Assembly (NCBI RefSeq): GCF_000018025.1
Contig: NC_009831.1
Coordinates: 4,898,001 to 4,962,000 of the forward strand
Source of the DNA: Shewanella sediminis HAW-EB3
Lineage (GTDB): Bacteria > Pseudomonadota > Gammaproteobacteria > Enterobacterales > Shewanellaceae
DNA: 64,000 bases
Reading direction: 5' to 3'
In this document: piece after piece, positions 29,590-39,830 of the stretch
Numbering within the stretch: position 1 is the first letter of the stretch
Layout of the letters: each line of letters opens with the position of its first letter
The notes under the pieces: generated by a model
The model's database searches: none
Seen by the model: the letters and a program-made list of their open reading frames with translations, nothing else
Told to the model about the DNA's origin: nothing
Program-made: the position numbers and the translations under genes

Positions 29590-30627
29590 TCAGGCGAGTG
29601 TCAATACAATTTTGCCTCTATGGGCTCCCGATTCCATTAACTCATGAGCACAAACACACTCATCCAGAGGAAACTTAGCAAAGATATTGGGGATTAAATT
29701 GCAAATTAACCTCTTAGAACCACTTTTTGTCGATTGCTGAAGCATTGGCCACACATGAGCCATAAGTTCGTCAGCGATACCGGCCTTAGCCGTTACACTT
29801 TGGGGGCGCAAGGTTGACCCTGTCCAGGTGATCCTTTTGGCCATGATGCGGAAGATATCAACTTGTGCCTTAGCGCCGCGCTGCATGGCGACAGAAACCA
29901 TTCGTCCATCCATGGCTAACACCTTAAGGTTCAGGTTGATAAAATCGCCGCCGGCGACATCAAATACGACCTCCACACCTTTGTCTCGGGTATATTCCAT
30001 GACGGATCCGACGAAATCCTTATCCTGGTAGTTGATAGCTAAGTCGGCTCCCAGATTTCGACAATAAACACACTTCTCATCGCTGCCTGAGGTCACTATC
30101 ACCCTGGCACCAAATGCCTTAGCCAAGACTATTGCCGCACTGCCTATACCGCCCGAAGCCCCGTTAATCAGTACGGTTTCACCAGCTTTCAAGCCCGCGC
30201 GCATAAACAGGTTTCCCCAGACCGTAAAAAAGGTTTCGGGAATTGCAGCTGCCTGTTGAAATGACCAACCACAAGGCACTGGCAGACAGTGACGGGCATA
30301 GGCTACCGCATACTCGCCGTAGCCACCTCCGGGCACTAAGGCGCACACCATATCGCCTGGCTCCCATTGATCCACTCCCTTAGCGACTTTACTGATCTCC
30401 CCGGCGACCTCCAACCCAAGTATGGGGCTTGCCTCCTTTGGAGGCGGATAGAGCCCGCGTCGCTGTGCCACATCCGGGCCATTGACGCCGGCGGAGTGCA
30501 CCTTGATCAGTACTTGGCCGGGGGCTAATATCGGCATTGGCGAGCGCGTCATATACATGACCTCTGCCATACCGGGTCTATCGAAAGCCACATGGCTGTA
30601 CTCGCTGGGTAGTGAAAACTCAGGCAT
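29590..30627 (-). CDS. NAD(P)H-quinone oxidoreductase, PIG3/zeta-crystallin type
   Basis: A 345-residue cytoplasmic medium-chain dehydrogenase/reductase without the catalytic zinc ligands. The N-terminal GroES-like domain carries VKVHSAGVNGPDVAQRRGLYPPP, and the NADPH fold has INGASGGIGSAAIVLAKAFGARVIVT. This arrangement is that of the PIG3-type quinone oxidoreductases, which reduce quinones and other electrophiles with NADPH. It is a single gene with no clear operon partner; the 172 bp downstream of the cytochrome gene holds that gene's terminator. Confidence 0.88.
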   Translation of the reverse strand: MPEFSLPSEYSHVAFDRPGMAEVMYMTRSPMPILAPGQVLIKVHSAGVNGPDVAQRRGLYPPPKEASPILGLEVAGEISKVAKGVDQWEPGDMVCALVPGGGYGEYAVAYARHCLPVPCGWSFQQAAAIPETFFTVWGNLFMRAGLKAGETVLINGASGGIGSAAIVLAKAFGARVIVTSGSDEKCVYCRNLGADLAINYQDKDFVGSVMEYTRDKGVEVVFDVAGGDFINLNLKVLAMDGRMVSVAMQRGAKAQVDIFRIMAKRITWTGSTLRPQSVTAKAGIADELMAHVWPMLQQSTKSGSKRLICNLIPNIFAKFPLDECVCAHELMESGAHRGKIVLTLA

Positions 30628-30744
30628 AGATTCATAATCCCTGACAAAACATCCCTAATTGATACACTTCAAATCTCTTTGAATCAAATGTTTAAATCAT
30701 AAAAAACTCATTCCTCATCACCATTAATCCATTTTCACTGGCAT

Positions 30745-30775
30745 AAAAAAAACACCGCGTAAATACGCGGTGTTT
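30745..30775 (-). terminator. Terminator after the 12-heme cytochrome gene
   Basis: An 11-bp perfect stem (AAACACCGCGT and complement) around AAAT, with a T-run on the minus strand, 25 bp past the cytochrome stop. Confidence 0.9.
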
Positions 30776-30799
30776 ATCCAAAACGTCAAACAATCAACC

Positions 30800-32662
30800 C
30801 TAGCGAGCTTTCTCCACCATTCGTTGGATCACCTTCTTATGAGTCACATCGTCCGGCGCCTTACCGTTCGCCGTGATCTCCTTACTGCCATGGCAGGCTA
30901 AACATGCCCCCACACGACTGATACGATCCATCTCCTCCTTGTTAAACGGACGCGCCTCCTCATGAGAAGTCGATTGCAGCTGCTTACCATTTTCATCGAC
31001 GAAGCGTTCGAGTTCGAAATTGATAGGTGCCTGACCATCCGGGAAGTTACGCTTGATATCGTATTGCCCTGAGCCCAGTCCCAGCACTTTAGGATTGGTA
31101 TGACACTCTTCACAGGTACGCGACTTCTTACTCATGGTATGAGGCTGAATCGGATTGTGAGAGATACCGCTGGTCCCATCTTTAGTCACATAGGTCTTAT
31201 TGGTCACGATAGACTTTTCACCATCAACCTGAGTCAGGAACACCTGACAACCCGGAATGAAAGTCGACACCTTGCCACGATGGTTGATTCCCAGAGCTGG
31301 CGTTTCCCAACGCACGTATGAGCGGGATTCATTCCAGCTAAATGCCTCTTTCTTCAGGTTCGCTTTCTTACCCAGCTGTGAAATATCGCTATGCTCACCG
31401 TCTAACCAATCGCCATTGGGCTTACCGATATCTTGCTTAGCGTGACAGCCATAGCATTGTGGTGCCCATGCAGCATGACAGGTAGAACACTCCATCTTCT
31501 CCATATGGCTGGCAATCTTCACCATGGCCACGTAACCCTCTTCGGAAAGTTCCGCACCATTAAGCTGAGGAACATTCAATTTCTTGCCCTCATTCTTCGT
31601 GGTCAATACAACCTTTTTCCCCTCACGCTTAAGGTTGTTCATCGGATTACCACGAGATGTTTTTAAGGTAGCATCGGTCGATGTCGTACCATGACAAGTC
31701 TCACAGCGAACCTCAACAGCATGCTCTTTCTTGGTATAGAGATAACCATCACCGTGCATCTCTGTCTTCATATGACAATCGATACAGCTCATCCCGGCAT
31801 CATAATGAAGATCGGCTTGCAGGAAATTGTAGTGCTTACCGTGCAACTTACCCTGTTTGCTACCGTCCTCATTGTAGGGAGTACCATAGCCATCTGACTC
31901 CATCATTCCCTTGTAACTCACACCGGTACGACCGCCACGGTTATGGCAATGTTGGCATTGATCGACGGTCATCTTCTTAGTGAGTCGGTGTTGACGTGGA
32001 CGATCTTTTTGCGTTTTATCTATCGCTTTATCGCCACCTTCATAGGTACCGGCATTACTGTACTCGACATGACAAGCCGCACAACCCGATGCGCGATAGT
32101 CGCCATCTCTTTGATGACCATCACTCCAGATATGACAACGCAGACACTGATTTCTCAGGTAGTCATCGCCTGGAGAGTTAGTATCTGATTCGGCTTTGGT
32201 TGGATCATAAGAAGGAAGCTGAGTCAGGCTTTCAACTGTCCCCTCTCTACCGGTTTTTAGCGCTTTAACATCATAAGTGGCATGAATCGAATCTCGGGTT
32301 TGGCTACCGAAATTATAACGTGTACCCGAGATCATGCCTGCCATCGTGGCATGCATCGATGTCTTAGCATTTTCCACCTCTTCCGAGTGACACTCCCCAC
32401 AGGTTTTATCTATGACTCTCAGATCACTGGGGTTAACCCACAGCTCTTTATGACCCGCTTCTAACGTTGTCGCAGCACCATCACCATTATGACAATCGAC
32501 ACAAGTTAGATCGGCCATCTCCTCTATCTCTGAAAATTGTTCAATCCCTTCATGACAACTCAAGCATCCTTTATCTTCGTCCCATTCAGCATGGGCAGTC
32601 GAAATGCCCATAGCTAATACAGCCGGTATCACGATGAGTAATCTTTTAGTTACTTTTTTCAT
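30800..32662 (-). CDS. Periplasmic dodecaheme c-type cytochrome
   Basis: A 620-residue protein with twelve CXXCH heme-attachment motifs, in order CLSCH, CVDCH, CGECH, CLRCH, CAACH, CQHCH, CIDCH, CETCH, CSTCH, CYGCH, CEECH and CLACH. A signal peptide ends at AHA (residue 25). There is no lipobox, so it is probably soluble periplasmic rather than on the cell surface. It lacks the CXXCK site of nitrite reductases. The frame extends to 32803, but the ATG at 32662 with GGAG 6 bp upstream starts at the signal peptide. No porin-cytochrome partner genes (MtrB or MtrD type) are adjacent. It probably stores or relays electrons in anaerobic respiration; the acceptor is unknown. Confidence 0.9.
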   Translation of the reverse strand: MKKVTKRLLIVIPAVLAMGISTAHAEWDEDKGCLSCHEGIEQFSEIEEMADLTCVDCHNGDGAATTLEAGHKELWVNPSDLRVIDKTCGECHSEEVENAKTSMHATMAGMISGTRYNFGSQTRDSIHATYDVKALKTGREGTVESLTQLPSYDPTKAESDTNSPGDDYLRNQCLRCHIWSDGHQRDGDYRASGCAACHVEYSNAGTYEGGDKAIDKTQKDRPRQHRLTKKMTVDQCQHCHNRGGRTGVSYKGMMESDGYGTPYNEDGSKQGKLHGKHYNFLQADLHYDAGMSCIDCHMKTEMHGDGYLYTKKEHAVEVRCETCHGTTSTDATLKTSRGNPMNNLKREGKKVVLTTKNEGKKLNVPQLNGAELSEEGYVAMVKIASHMEKMECSTCHAAWAPQCYGCHAKQDIGKPNGDWLDGEHSDISQLGKKANLKKEAFSWNESRSYVRWETPALGINHRGKVSTFIPGCQVFLTQVDGEKSIVTNKTYVTKDGTSGISHNPIQPHTMSKKSRTCEECHTNPKVLGLGSGQYDIKRNFPDGQAPINFELERFVDENGKQLQSTSHEEARPFNKEEMDRISRVGACLACHGSKEITANGKAPDDVTHKKVIQRMVEKAR

Positions 32663-32934
32663 CTGCATCTCCATTTGGCTAAAAACCACACAAAAAATGT
32701 GCTTAATCCATAATGATACTGCTGAAAAAAAATGCACAACATTTAGGCCAAACTTGTGATCCTGATTCGTACAAATCGTTAACAATGAGGTAGGAGGGAA
32801 CAAATTTAGATAATCTGTGAGAATAACCGCTAAAACATTAGTTTAAATGCATGAAACATCAGCTGATTATCGATAACTTACTTGCGACGGAACGAGTAGC
32901 GAGGCGGGAGTTTGTTTGGTTAATGTATTAGAAA

Positions 32935-32960
32935 TGAAAAACCCAGCCTAATGGCTGGGT
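32935..32960 (-). terminator. Terminator after ssb
   Basis: ACCCAGCC / GGCTGGGT with loop TAAT, followed on the minus strand by a T-run, 38 bp past the ssb stop. The rest of the 32663-32934 stretch is the upstream region of the cytochrome gene; I find no convincing CRP or FNR site in it. Confidence 0.85.
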
Positions 32961-32998
32961 TTAAATAGTTATCTTAGCTTAAGCGTAAACGCTGCGGC

Positions 32999-33694
32999 CT
33001 AAAACGGGATATCATCATCCCAACCATCATCCAGGTCAGGAGTGAAGTTCTGCTGAGGCTGCTGCGCTGGCTGTTGAGGCTGAGGCGCTGGACGCTGTTG
33101 CGGAGCCGCTTGCTGTGGTGCTTGCTGTGGTGCTTGCTGAGGCTTTGGCGCATAAGCTGATTGCTGTGCAGGAGCTTGCTGTTGTGCTTGCTGCGGCTTA
33201 GGTGCATAACCTTGCTGTGGAGCCTGCTGAGGGGCTTGCTGCGGCTTAGGTGCATAACCTTGCTGCGGAGCCTGCTGCTGAGGTGCATTGTACTGGTTCT
33301 GCTGTTGCTGACCCTGCTGTTGACCATAGCCACCTTGCTGTCCGCCACCTTGACCACGGCTATCGAGCATCTGCATTTCGTTAGCATTGATCTCTGTCTT
33401 GTAGCGATCTTGACCGGTAGACTGATCCTGCCACTTGCTGGTTTGCAATTTACCTTCGATATATACCTTAGAACCTTTCTTAAGGTACTCGCCTGCAATT
33501 TCTGCTAAGCGACGATACATAACGATATTATGCCACTCTGTACGCTCTTGTGGCTGACCTTGTTGGTCTTTCCAAGACTCACTCGTCGCCACTGTAAAGT
33601 TGGCTACGGCATTGCCATTTGGCATGTAACGAACTTCAGGGTCTTTCCCTAAGTTACCGACCAAAATTACCTTATTGACACCACGACTGGCCAT
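32999..33694 (-). CDS. ssb: Single-stranded DNA-binding protein
   Basis: A 231-residue SSB. Residues 1-110 form the OB fold ([28 protein letters not shown]). The linker (about 115-220) is unusually long and made of glutamine and of repeated [14 protein letters not shown] units. The last residues DDDIPF form the acidic tip that recruits partner proteins. E. coli SSB is 178 residues, so the linker accounts for the extra length. CAGGAG lies 7 bp before the ATG. It is next to a transporter gene and close to uvrA, a common Shewanella arrangement. No LexA box is obvious upstream. Confidence 0.97.
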   Translation of the reverse strand: MASRGVNKVILVGNLGKDPEVRYMPNGNAVANFTVATSESWKDQQGQPQERTEWHNIVMYRRLAEIAGEYLKKGSKVYIEGKLQTSKWQDQSTGQDRYKTEINANEMQMLDSRGQGGGQQGGYGQQQGQQQQNQYNAPQQQAPQQGYAPKPQQAPQQAPQQGYAPKPQQAQQQAPAQQSAYAPKPQQAPQQAPQQAAPQQRPAPQPQQPAQQPQQNFTPDLDDGWDDDIPF

Positions 33695-33824
33695 TGAAAT
33701 CTCCTGAGATATTCTTACAAATTACAAAAATTTTACGTCTGGTTCGCGCTTAATTCCATCCGGATTAAGCGCATGACGGATCTCTTCCCACGAAAAAATC
33801 GGTCTTTTTTCACACCAACACGAG

Positions 33825-35192
33825 TTAACTGACAGAGCCTAACACAGCTCGGGCTTCTCTCAAATCGAAATGCTCATCAACTTTTAAATATGCGACTTTC
33901 TCCTCGAGCACGACAATTGCCTCGGCAACGCCTGCAAGCTGAGATAACTCGGTCGCCATAGCTTTGGCTTGATCCCGACCTTCCACTGTAGCTTCAAGGG
34001 TATAGCTCTTAAGCAATACCGGATTTTCCATACCTAAGGTCAGCACTAACCAGATAGCCATTAAGAATAACGCGACTGCGAACACACCTGCGGCGCCGAC
34101 TAACTGATATGCACCACCGCCTAATAAACCACCACAGAAGGCACCCAGGAACTGACTGGTAGAGTAGACTCCCATCGCCGAGCCTTTATCTCCTACGGGA
34201 CAAAACTTAGCGATCAAGCTGGGCAGTGAGGCTTCTAAATAGTTAAATCCGGTAAAAAACAGGACTACCGCAACACTTAATACCATGAGGTTATTGGCAA
34301 ATAGTGCCATCGCGCCCAATGCCATCATCATGAGGAGTAGAGCAACCTGGAAGGTCGCCTTAGTATTTTTCTTCTTCACACCTATGATGATTAGGGGCAC
34401 CATCAGGAAGAACGCGCCCATAAATGCCGGGAAATAAAGCATCCAGTGCTTCTCTTTCACCAAGCCTGCGTCGACAAGATCCAATGGTAGTGCCACAAAA
34501 ACCGCGGTCAGTACTAAATGCAAAATAAAGATCCCCGCGTCGAGCCTGAACAGCTGAGGGTCAGTCACCATCGCCTTTAATTTAGTCGGCGTAGCAACCG
34601 TGTCACCTTTCGGCGCTTGAGAAATTGGAGTAGGCACGAGCAGTTGCACGATGAGCATACCCAAGACAGCTAAACCCGCCGTCATCGCAAACAAACCCGA
34701 CAACCCGAGATGCTGAGCGACGATAGGACCGACTAACAGAGAGAGTGCGAAGGAGAATCCGATACACATACCGATAATAGCCATCACTTTGGTGCGCTGC
34801 TCATCACGAGTCAGATCGGCTGCTAAGGCTAACACAGCAGCGGCAATGGCACCCATTCCCTGTATCGCACGACCCGCGACCACCCCATAGATGGTATCGG
34901 CATTCGCTGCGACCAGACTACCAAATGCAAACAGCAGCAGGCCCGCAAGAATAATCGGCTTTCGGCCGAACTTATCGGATAAGATCCCCATAGGGATCTG
35001 TAATACGGCCTGAGTGAGACCATATGCACCAATAGCAATACCCACCCACAAAGGTGAAAAGCCTTCTAAATGCTGCCCGTAAAGTGCAAAGACAGGCATG
35101 ATCATAAACAAGCCCATCATGCGCAAACCAAATACACTGGCTAAAGAAAACGCGACTTTTTTCTCGGTCTTTGAGAGTCCGTTATTGGACAT
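33825..35192 (-). CDS. MFS transporter with C-terminal YAM domain (YajR-like)
   Basis: A 455-residue inner-membrane drug:proton antiporter-like protein with 12 helices, the motif A segment GILSDKFGRKPIILAG between helices 2 and 3, and a cytoplasmic C-terminal domain of about 65 residues (from ATELSQLAGVAEAIVVLEEKVAYLKVD) with a ferredoxin-like pattern, as in YajR. Substrate unknown. It is divergent from uvrA across a 269-bp region and reads toward ssb. Confidence 0.88.
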   Translation of the reverse strand: MSNNGLSKTEKKVAFSLASVFGLRMMGLFMIMPVFALYGQHLEGFSPLWVGIAIGAYGLTQAVLQIPMGILSDKFGRKPIILAGLLLFAFGSLVAANADTIYGVVAGRAIQGMGAIAAAVLALAADLTRDEQRTKVMAIIGMCIGFSFALSLLVGPIVAQHLGLSGLFAMTAGLAVLGMLIVQLLVPTPISQAPKGDTVATPTKLKAMVTDPQLFRLDAGIFILHLVLTAVFVALPLDLVDAGLVKEKHWMLYFPAFMGAFFLMVPLIIIGVKKKNTKATFQVALLLMMMALGAMALFANNLMVLSVAVVLFFTGFNYLEASLPSLIAKFCPVGDKGSAMGVYSTSQFLGAFCGGLLGGGAYQLVGAAGVFAVALFLMAIWLVLTLGMENPVLLKSYTLEATVEGRDQAKAMATELSQLAGVAEAIVVLEEKVAYLKVDEHFDLREARAVLGSVS

Positions 35193-35461
35193 GTTCCGCC
35201 CTGATCTGAATACATAAATAAGCCGAGAAGTTTATACGAACTATTTCAATAGCTCAAAAGGAAAATAATAAAAGAGGCATTCTATAGGCAGGTAAAAGGG
35301 GCTGGTCCGGTTAGCCTAACAGGCCGCTCCTCCTATAAACTCAGCATCACAGCTCTGCACAGGCTCAAATGAATACATAATTACGGAAGCTGATAAGTGA
35401 GACCTGAGTCAATTTTTATGCGATAATCGATCTCTTTTTTATTCGGCATACAGAGAGAAAG

Positions 35462-38299
35462 ATGGACAAGATTGAAGTACGTGGCGCCCGCACCCACAAT
35501 CTAAAAAACATCAACCTGACAATTCCCAGAGACAAGTTAATCGTAATTACCGGCCTATCGGGATCGGGAAAATCGTCTCTGGCATTCGATACTCTCTATG
35601 CCGAAGGCCAGAGACGTTACGTCGAATCACTATCGGCTTATGCGCGCCAATTTTTAAGCTTAATGGAGAAGCCCGATGTCGACCATATCGAAGGCTTAAG
35701 TCCGGCCATATCGATCGAGCAAAAATCGACGTCTCATAACCCACGTTCGACAGTGGGAACCATCACAGAGATCTACGATTACCTACGTTTGCTCTTTGCA
35801 CGCGTAGGTGAGCCACGCTGTCCCACTCATGGCCAACCATTGGCGGCGCAAACCATCAGCCAGATGGTCGATAAAGTCATTGAGTTACCCGAAGGCAGTC
35901 GCCAGATGCTGCTGGCCCCGGTGGTCAATAACCGTAAAGGCGAACATGTAAAACTGCTGGACAGTCTCTCTGCCCAAGGATTTATTCGCGCCCGCATAGA
36001 TGGAGAGGTCTGCGATCTCACCGATCCGCCAGAGCTTGAACTGCATGTTAAGCACACCATCGAGGTGGTCGTCGATCGATTTAAGGTTCGTGAAGAGATC
36101 AAGCAGAGACTCGCCGAGTCATTCGAGACAGCCCTCGAACTTTCCGGTGGTATTGTCACCGTCGCGAATATGGACAGTGACAAGTCAGCCCAGAGCGAAG
36201 AACTCTTGTTCTCCGCCAATTTTGCCTGTCCTCACTGTGGTTACTCGATGGCTGAACTCGAGCCAAGAATATTTTCCTTCAATAATCCGGCCGGAGCCTG
36301 TGGCACCTGTGACGGATTAGGCGTGCAGCAGTTCTTCGACTCTGAGCGCGTGATCATGAACTCTGAACTTTCATTGGCTGGCGGTGCGATTCGAGGCTGG
36401 GATAGACGCAACTTCTATTACTTCCAGATGCTCACCTCTCTGGCCGAACATTATAAGTTTGATATTGAAAAGCCATTTCAACAACTCAGTGCAGAAGTTA
36501 AAAAGCTGGTGCTCTACGGTTCAGGTACCGAGAGTATCGCCTTTAAATATATCAATGACCGTGGGGATGTGGTTGTTCGTAATCATCCTTTCGAAGGCAT
36601 TCTCAATAACATGGACAGGCGTTACCGTGAGACTGAGTCTAATGCGGTCCGAGAAGAGTTAGCTAAGTTTATAAACACTCAATCTTGTCAGAGCTGCGGC
36701 GGTTCACGTCTGCGTGAAGAGGCGAGAAATGTCTTTATCAAAGATCTGAACCTTCCCATGTTGACCCAATGGTCAATCGGTGAAGCGATGGACTACTTCT
36801 CCACCTTAGAGCTCACAGGCCAAAAGGCACAGATCGCCGAGAAGATCCTTAAAGAGGTTCGCGACAGATTAGGCTTCCTCGTTAATGTCGGCCTTAATTA
36901 CCTGAGCCTGTCACGCTCGGCCGATACTCTTTCCGGCGGTGAGGCACAACGTATCAGACTCGCAAGTCAGATTGGTGCGGGACTGGTCGGTGTGATGTAT
37001 GTGCTCGATGAACCCTCGATCGGCCTGCATCAACGTGACAATGAACGCCTGCTACAAACGCTTATCCACCTCAGGGATCTGGGAAATACCGTCATCGTCG
37101 TCGAACATGATGAAGATGCCATTAAAATGGCCGATCATGTTATCGATATCGGTCCGGGTGCCGGCGTCCACGGTGGTGAGGTTATCAGTGATGGTACGTT
37201 AGAAGATATCCTCAACTGTGAAGAGTCTATTACCGGCCAATACCTCTCAGGCAAGAAACAGATCCACATCACCGAAGACCGTGTAGCCTACAATGGCGAT
37301 AAGCTTATCGAGCTGTTTGGGGCTAGCGGTAATAACCTCAAAGATGTCGATCTCGCGATCCCTGTAGGTTTGTTCACCTGTGTCACCGGCGTATCCGGCT
37401 CCGGAAAGTCCACACTGATTAACGATACTTTTTACAAGATTGCCCACAGGCAACTTAATGGCGCGACCGTCGATGAGCCCGCACCATACAAAAGCATCGA
37501 GGGGATGGATCATTGCGATAAGGTGGTCGATATCGACCAGAGTCCCATTGGCCGAACACCAAGATCGAATCCTGCCACCTATACGGGTATCTTCACACCG
37601 ATAAGGGAGCTGTTTGCGGCAACTCAGGAATCTCGAACCCGTGGCTACAAGCCAGGTCGTTTCTCTTTCAATGTGAAAGGCGGACGCTGTGAAGCCTGTC
37701 AGGGTGATGGACTCATTAAAGTTGAGATGCACTTCCTGCCCGATGTCTATGTGCCATGTGACAGCTGTAAGAGTAAGCGGTATAACCGCGAAACCTTAGA
37801 GGTGAAATACAAGGGTAAGAGTATCCACGAGGTGCTCTCTATGACCGTCGAAGAAGCACGCCCCTTCTTCGATGCCGTTCCGGCCATCGCCCGTAAACTG
37901 CAGACCCTGATAGAAGTCGGCCTCTCCTATATCAGCCTTGGACAGAGTGCGACCACCTTGTCCGGCGGTGAGGCTCAGCGAGTCAAATTGGCTAAGGAGC
38001 TTTCAAAGCGTGATACCGGCCAGACCCTCTATATTCTCGATGAACCGACGACGGGCTTGCACTTCGCCGATATTCAGCTCTTGTTAGACGTACTACATAG
38101 GCTGAAGGCCCACGGCAACACTATCGTGGTCATCGAGCATAACTTAGATGTCATCAAGACAGCCGACTGGATCATCGATCTGGGTCCCGAAGGGGGCTCG
38201 GGAGGCGGAACCATTCTGGTAACCGGTACGCCAGAGCAGGTAGCGGAACATGAAGCGTCTCACACGGCCCGATTCCTCAAGCCGCTATTAGAGAAGTAG
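35462..38299 (+). CDS. uvrA: Excinuclease ABC subunit A
   Basis: A 945-residue DNA damage recognition ATPase of nucleotide excision repair. Two ATP-binding cassettes have Walker A motifs at Lys37 (GLSGSGKSS) and Lys649 (GVSGSGKST), each with an LSGGEAQR signature. Zinc modules are visible at CPHCGYSM...CGTCDGLG and [15 protein letters not shown]...CDSCKSKRY. The domain order is the standard one and full length. I searched the 269-bp upstream region for a CTGTN8ACAG LexA box and did not see one. Confidence 0.98.
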   Translation: MDKIEVRGARTHNLKNINLTIPRDKLIVITGLSGSGKSSLAFDTLYAEGQRRYVESLSAYARQFLSLMEKPDVDHIEGLSPAISIEQKSTSHNPRSTVGTITEIYDYLRLLFARVGEPRCPTHGQPLAAQTISQMVDKVIELPEGSRQMLLAPVVNNRKGEHVKLLDSLSAQGFIRARIDGEVCDLTDPPELELHVKHTIEVVVDRFKVREEIKQRLAESFETALELSGGIVTVANMDSDKSAQSEELLFSANFACPHCGYSMAELEPRIFSFNNPAGACGTCDGLGVQQFFDSERVIMNSELSLAGGAIRGWDRRNFYYFQMLTSLAEHYKFDIEKPFQQLSAEVKKLVLYGSGTESIAFKYINDRGDVVVRNHPFEGILNNMDRRYRETESNAVREELAKFINTQSCQSCGGSRLREEARNVFIKDLNLPMLTQWSIGEAMDYFSTLELTGQKAQIAEKILKEVRDRLGFLVNVGLNYLSLSRSADTLSGGEAQRIRLASQIGAGLVGVMYVLDEPSIGLHQRDNERLLQTLIHLRDLGNTVIVVEHDEDAIKMADHVIDIGPGAGVHGGEVISDGTLEDILNCEESITGQYLSGKKQIHITEDRVAYNGDKLIELFGASGNNLKDVDLAIPVGLFTCVTGVSGSGKSTLINDTFYKIAHRQLNGATVDEPAPYKSIEGMDHCDKVVDIDQSPIGRTPRSNPATYTGIFTPIRELFAATQESRTRGYKPGRFSFNVKGGRCEACQGDGLIKVEMHFLPDVYVPCDSCKSKRYNRETLEVKYKGKSIHEVLSMTVEEARPFFDAVPAIARKLQTLIEVGLSYISLGQSATTLSGGEAQRVKLAKELSKRDTGQTLYILDEPTTGLHFADIQLLLDVLHRLKAHGNTIVVIEHNLDVIKTADWIIDLGPEGGSGGGTILVTGTPEQVAEHEASHTARFLKPLLEK

Positions 38300-38326
38300 A
38301 GAGACTCCACTAACTTGATGAAATCG

Positions 38327-38351
38327 GACTCCGGTATACCCGGCCGGAGTC
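38327..38351 (+). terminator. Hairpin after uvrA
   Basis: GACTCCGG / CCGGAGTC forms an 8-bp stem with a 9-nt loop, 28 bp past the uvrA stop. There is no long T-run. A related GCCGGA...TCCGGC element with a TCTGACTCCGG core lies at the right window edge (63975-63998), so this may be a dispersed repeat type. Confidence 0.55.
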
Positions 38352-38531
38352 TGACTTATACCTATTAGAAAGAGAATCATCACTCTCTTCCATCTCCGCC
38401 TTACCTATCTAGCCTACGGGTAATCCGAAAACCGCATTACTAAATAGCTTAGGTATATATACCTATCATTCCCTCACATCTACTGCTAGCTTGTCTGTAT
38501 GGCCTTTTAATAAGTTGAAGTGATTGTGTCA

Positions 38532-39593
38532 ATGAGGTATCCGGCTGCCGTCCAAGAGCATAGCTTAAACAAGGTAAGGTTAATTACCCATATCCTATCG
38601 GCCATCACTCTTATCACCCTAATTTCCGGCTGCGCTACCGACACGTCTCCCTCATGCAGGGCAAGAGTGACATCCGACTGGGCCAACACCAAAGACTTGA
38701 AAAGTGATATTAGCCAACTCACCTCTCCGGCACTTCAAGGACGTAAAACCGGGACTCGGGGCGCCAAACTGAGTCGGGAGTTTATCTCTGTACGATTTGC
38801 ACAGATAGGACTCACTCCCTGGTTACCCTCGTCCGGACCTGACAATGCTGTCGATTATGCAATCCCCTTTAGCTACGACTACCAATTCAGTCAACGTCAG
38901 GGGGTTAATTTAGTCGGGGTTCTGAAATCTCCCACACCAAGCAGTCGATGGCGGATCGTCATTGCCCATTATGATCATTTAGGAAAAAAAGCAGGCAAAG
39001 TCCATCCGGGCGCCGATGATAATGCGTCTGGAGTGGCCGCGATGCTGCAAATCGCGGCCCAAAGCGCAGCGATGCTGCATAGTGAAGAGCATAATACAGA
39101 AAGAGCAAACTTGATGTTTGTGGCGACAGATGCCGAGGAACCGGGACTCTTCGGAGGTTATGCACTGGTAGAACGGTTGAATAATCCAGCTTCAATTCCC
39201 AGCGGTGAACAGATAGAGTTGGCAATAAATTTGGATATGATCGGCAGGCCGGGTAGACCCTATGCTATTTATCTTGAAGGTAAGAGAGGCTTTAAAAATT
39301 TCAACCAGATCCGACAACGGATCACCGCAGAAAACAGCTTATGTATCAAGGCTAACCACCCCGGAGCACTTGGACGGGAGCTAAAGCGTGTCGATTGGCT
39401 CAGAGCGTCGGATCATTACCCTTTACATAAAGCCGGGATCCCCTGGCTCTACTTTGGAGTGCCCCCACATAGGGACTACCACGCCCCCACAGACACGACA
39501 GAAAAAATAGATCTTAAATTTCTGGCCGCTGTGACTGAATCAGCCTATCAACTGCTGATAATTAACAGTTTACTGCTACAAAACACGCCGTAA
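38532..39593 (+). CDS. M28 family metallopeptidase, lipoprotein
   Basis: A 353-residue protein with a lipoprotein signal (lipobox LISGC about residue 35) and an M28 zinc peptidase domain. Metal-binding pieces are visible: AHYDHLG, HPGADDNASGVAAML, ATDAEEPGLFGG, an NLDMIGRPG segment, and the final DYHAPTDTTEKID with the last histidine. These are the ligands of a two-zinc aminopeptidase. It should be anchored at the periplasmic face of the envelope, cutting peptides. The frame opens at a GTG at 38520; I prefer the ATG at 38532, though neither has a strong binding site. Confidence 0.88.
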   Translation: MRYPAAVQEHSLNKVRLITHILSAITLITLISGCATDTSPSCRARVTSDWANTKDLKSDISQLTSPALQGRKTGTRGAKLSREFISVRFAQIGLTPWLPSSGPDNAVDYAIPFSYDYQFSQRQGVNLVGVLKSPTPSSRWRIVIAHYDHLGKKAGKVHPGADDNASGVAAMLQIAAQSAAMLHSEEHNTERANLMFVATDAEEPGLFGGYALVERLNNPASIPSGEQIELAINLDMIGRPGRPYAIYLEGKRGFKNFNQIRQRITAENSLCIKANHPGALGRELKRVDWLRASDHYPLHKAGIPWLYFGVPPHRDYHAPTDTTEKIDLKFLAAVTESAYQLLIINSLLLQNTP

Positions 39594-39689
39594 TCTCAAT
39601 AAACAGTTATTTTTTTATCAAGCTAACCATTTGATAACAAAATAGCTTTTAGAAGTTTTATCTGGTTACTGGCTGAAAACACCAATGTT

Positions 39690-39721
39690 AATTGGTAATA
39701 CCAATTGCACCCTGCTATAAT
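39690..39721 (+). promoter_or_regulatory. deaD promoter overlapped by a palindrome
   Basis: TTGGTA (39692-39697), 18 bp, TATAAT (39716-39721) form a good sigma-70 promoter. An 8-bp perfect inverted repeat (AATTGGTA, A, TACCAATT; 39690-39706) covers the -35. The mRNA leader would be about 100 nt and contains a hairpin AGCACA/TGTGCT at 39790-39806. Confidence 0.55.
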
Positions 39722-39830
39722 AAACGGCTTACTGATAAATTTTCGGTGCGGGAAGTCGACACGGGGTTGATTTTCTGTCTATAAACCCAAGCACATTTAT
39801 TGTGCTCGCTATTCCACAAGGCTACAACCC

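Noticed and set aside
32974..33498. 174-codon frame rich in Ser, Arg and Lys
   Set aside because: It is the shifted reading of the glutamine-rich ssb linker on the same strand; ssb itself is unmistakable.
35193..35461. LexA (SOS) box before uvrA
   Set aside because: I looked for CTGT-N8-ACAG on both strands and found no acceptable match.
37247..37732. 161-codon frame on the minus strand
   Set aside because: Antisense to uvrA; no start signal or recognisable motif.
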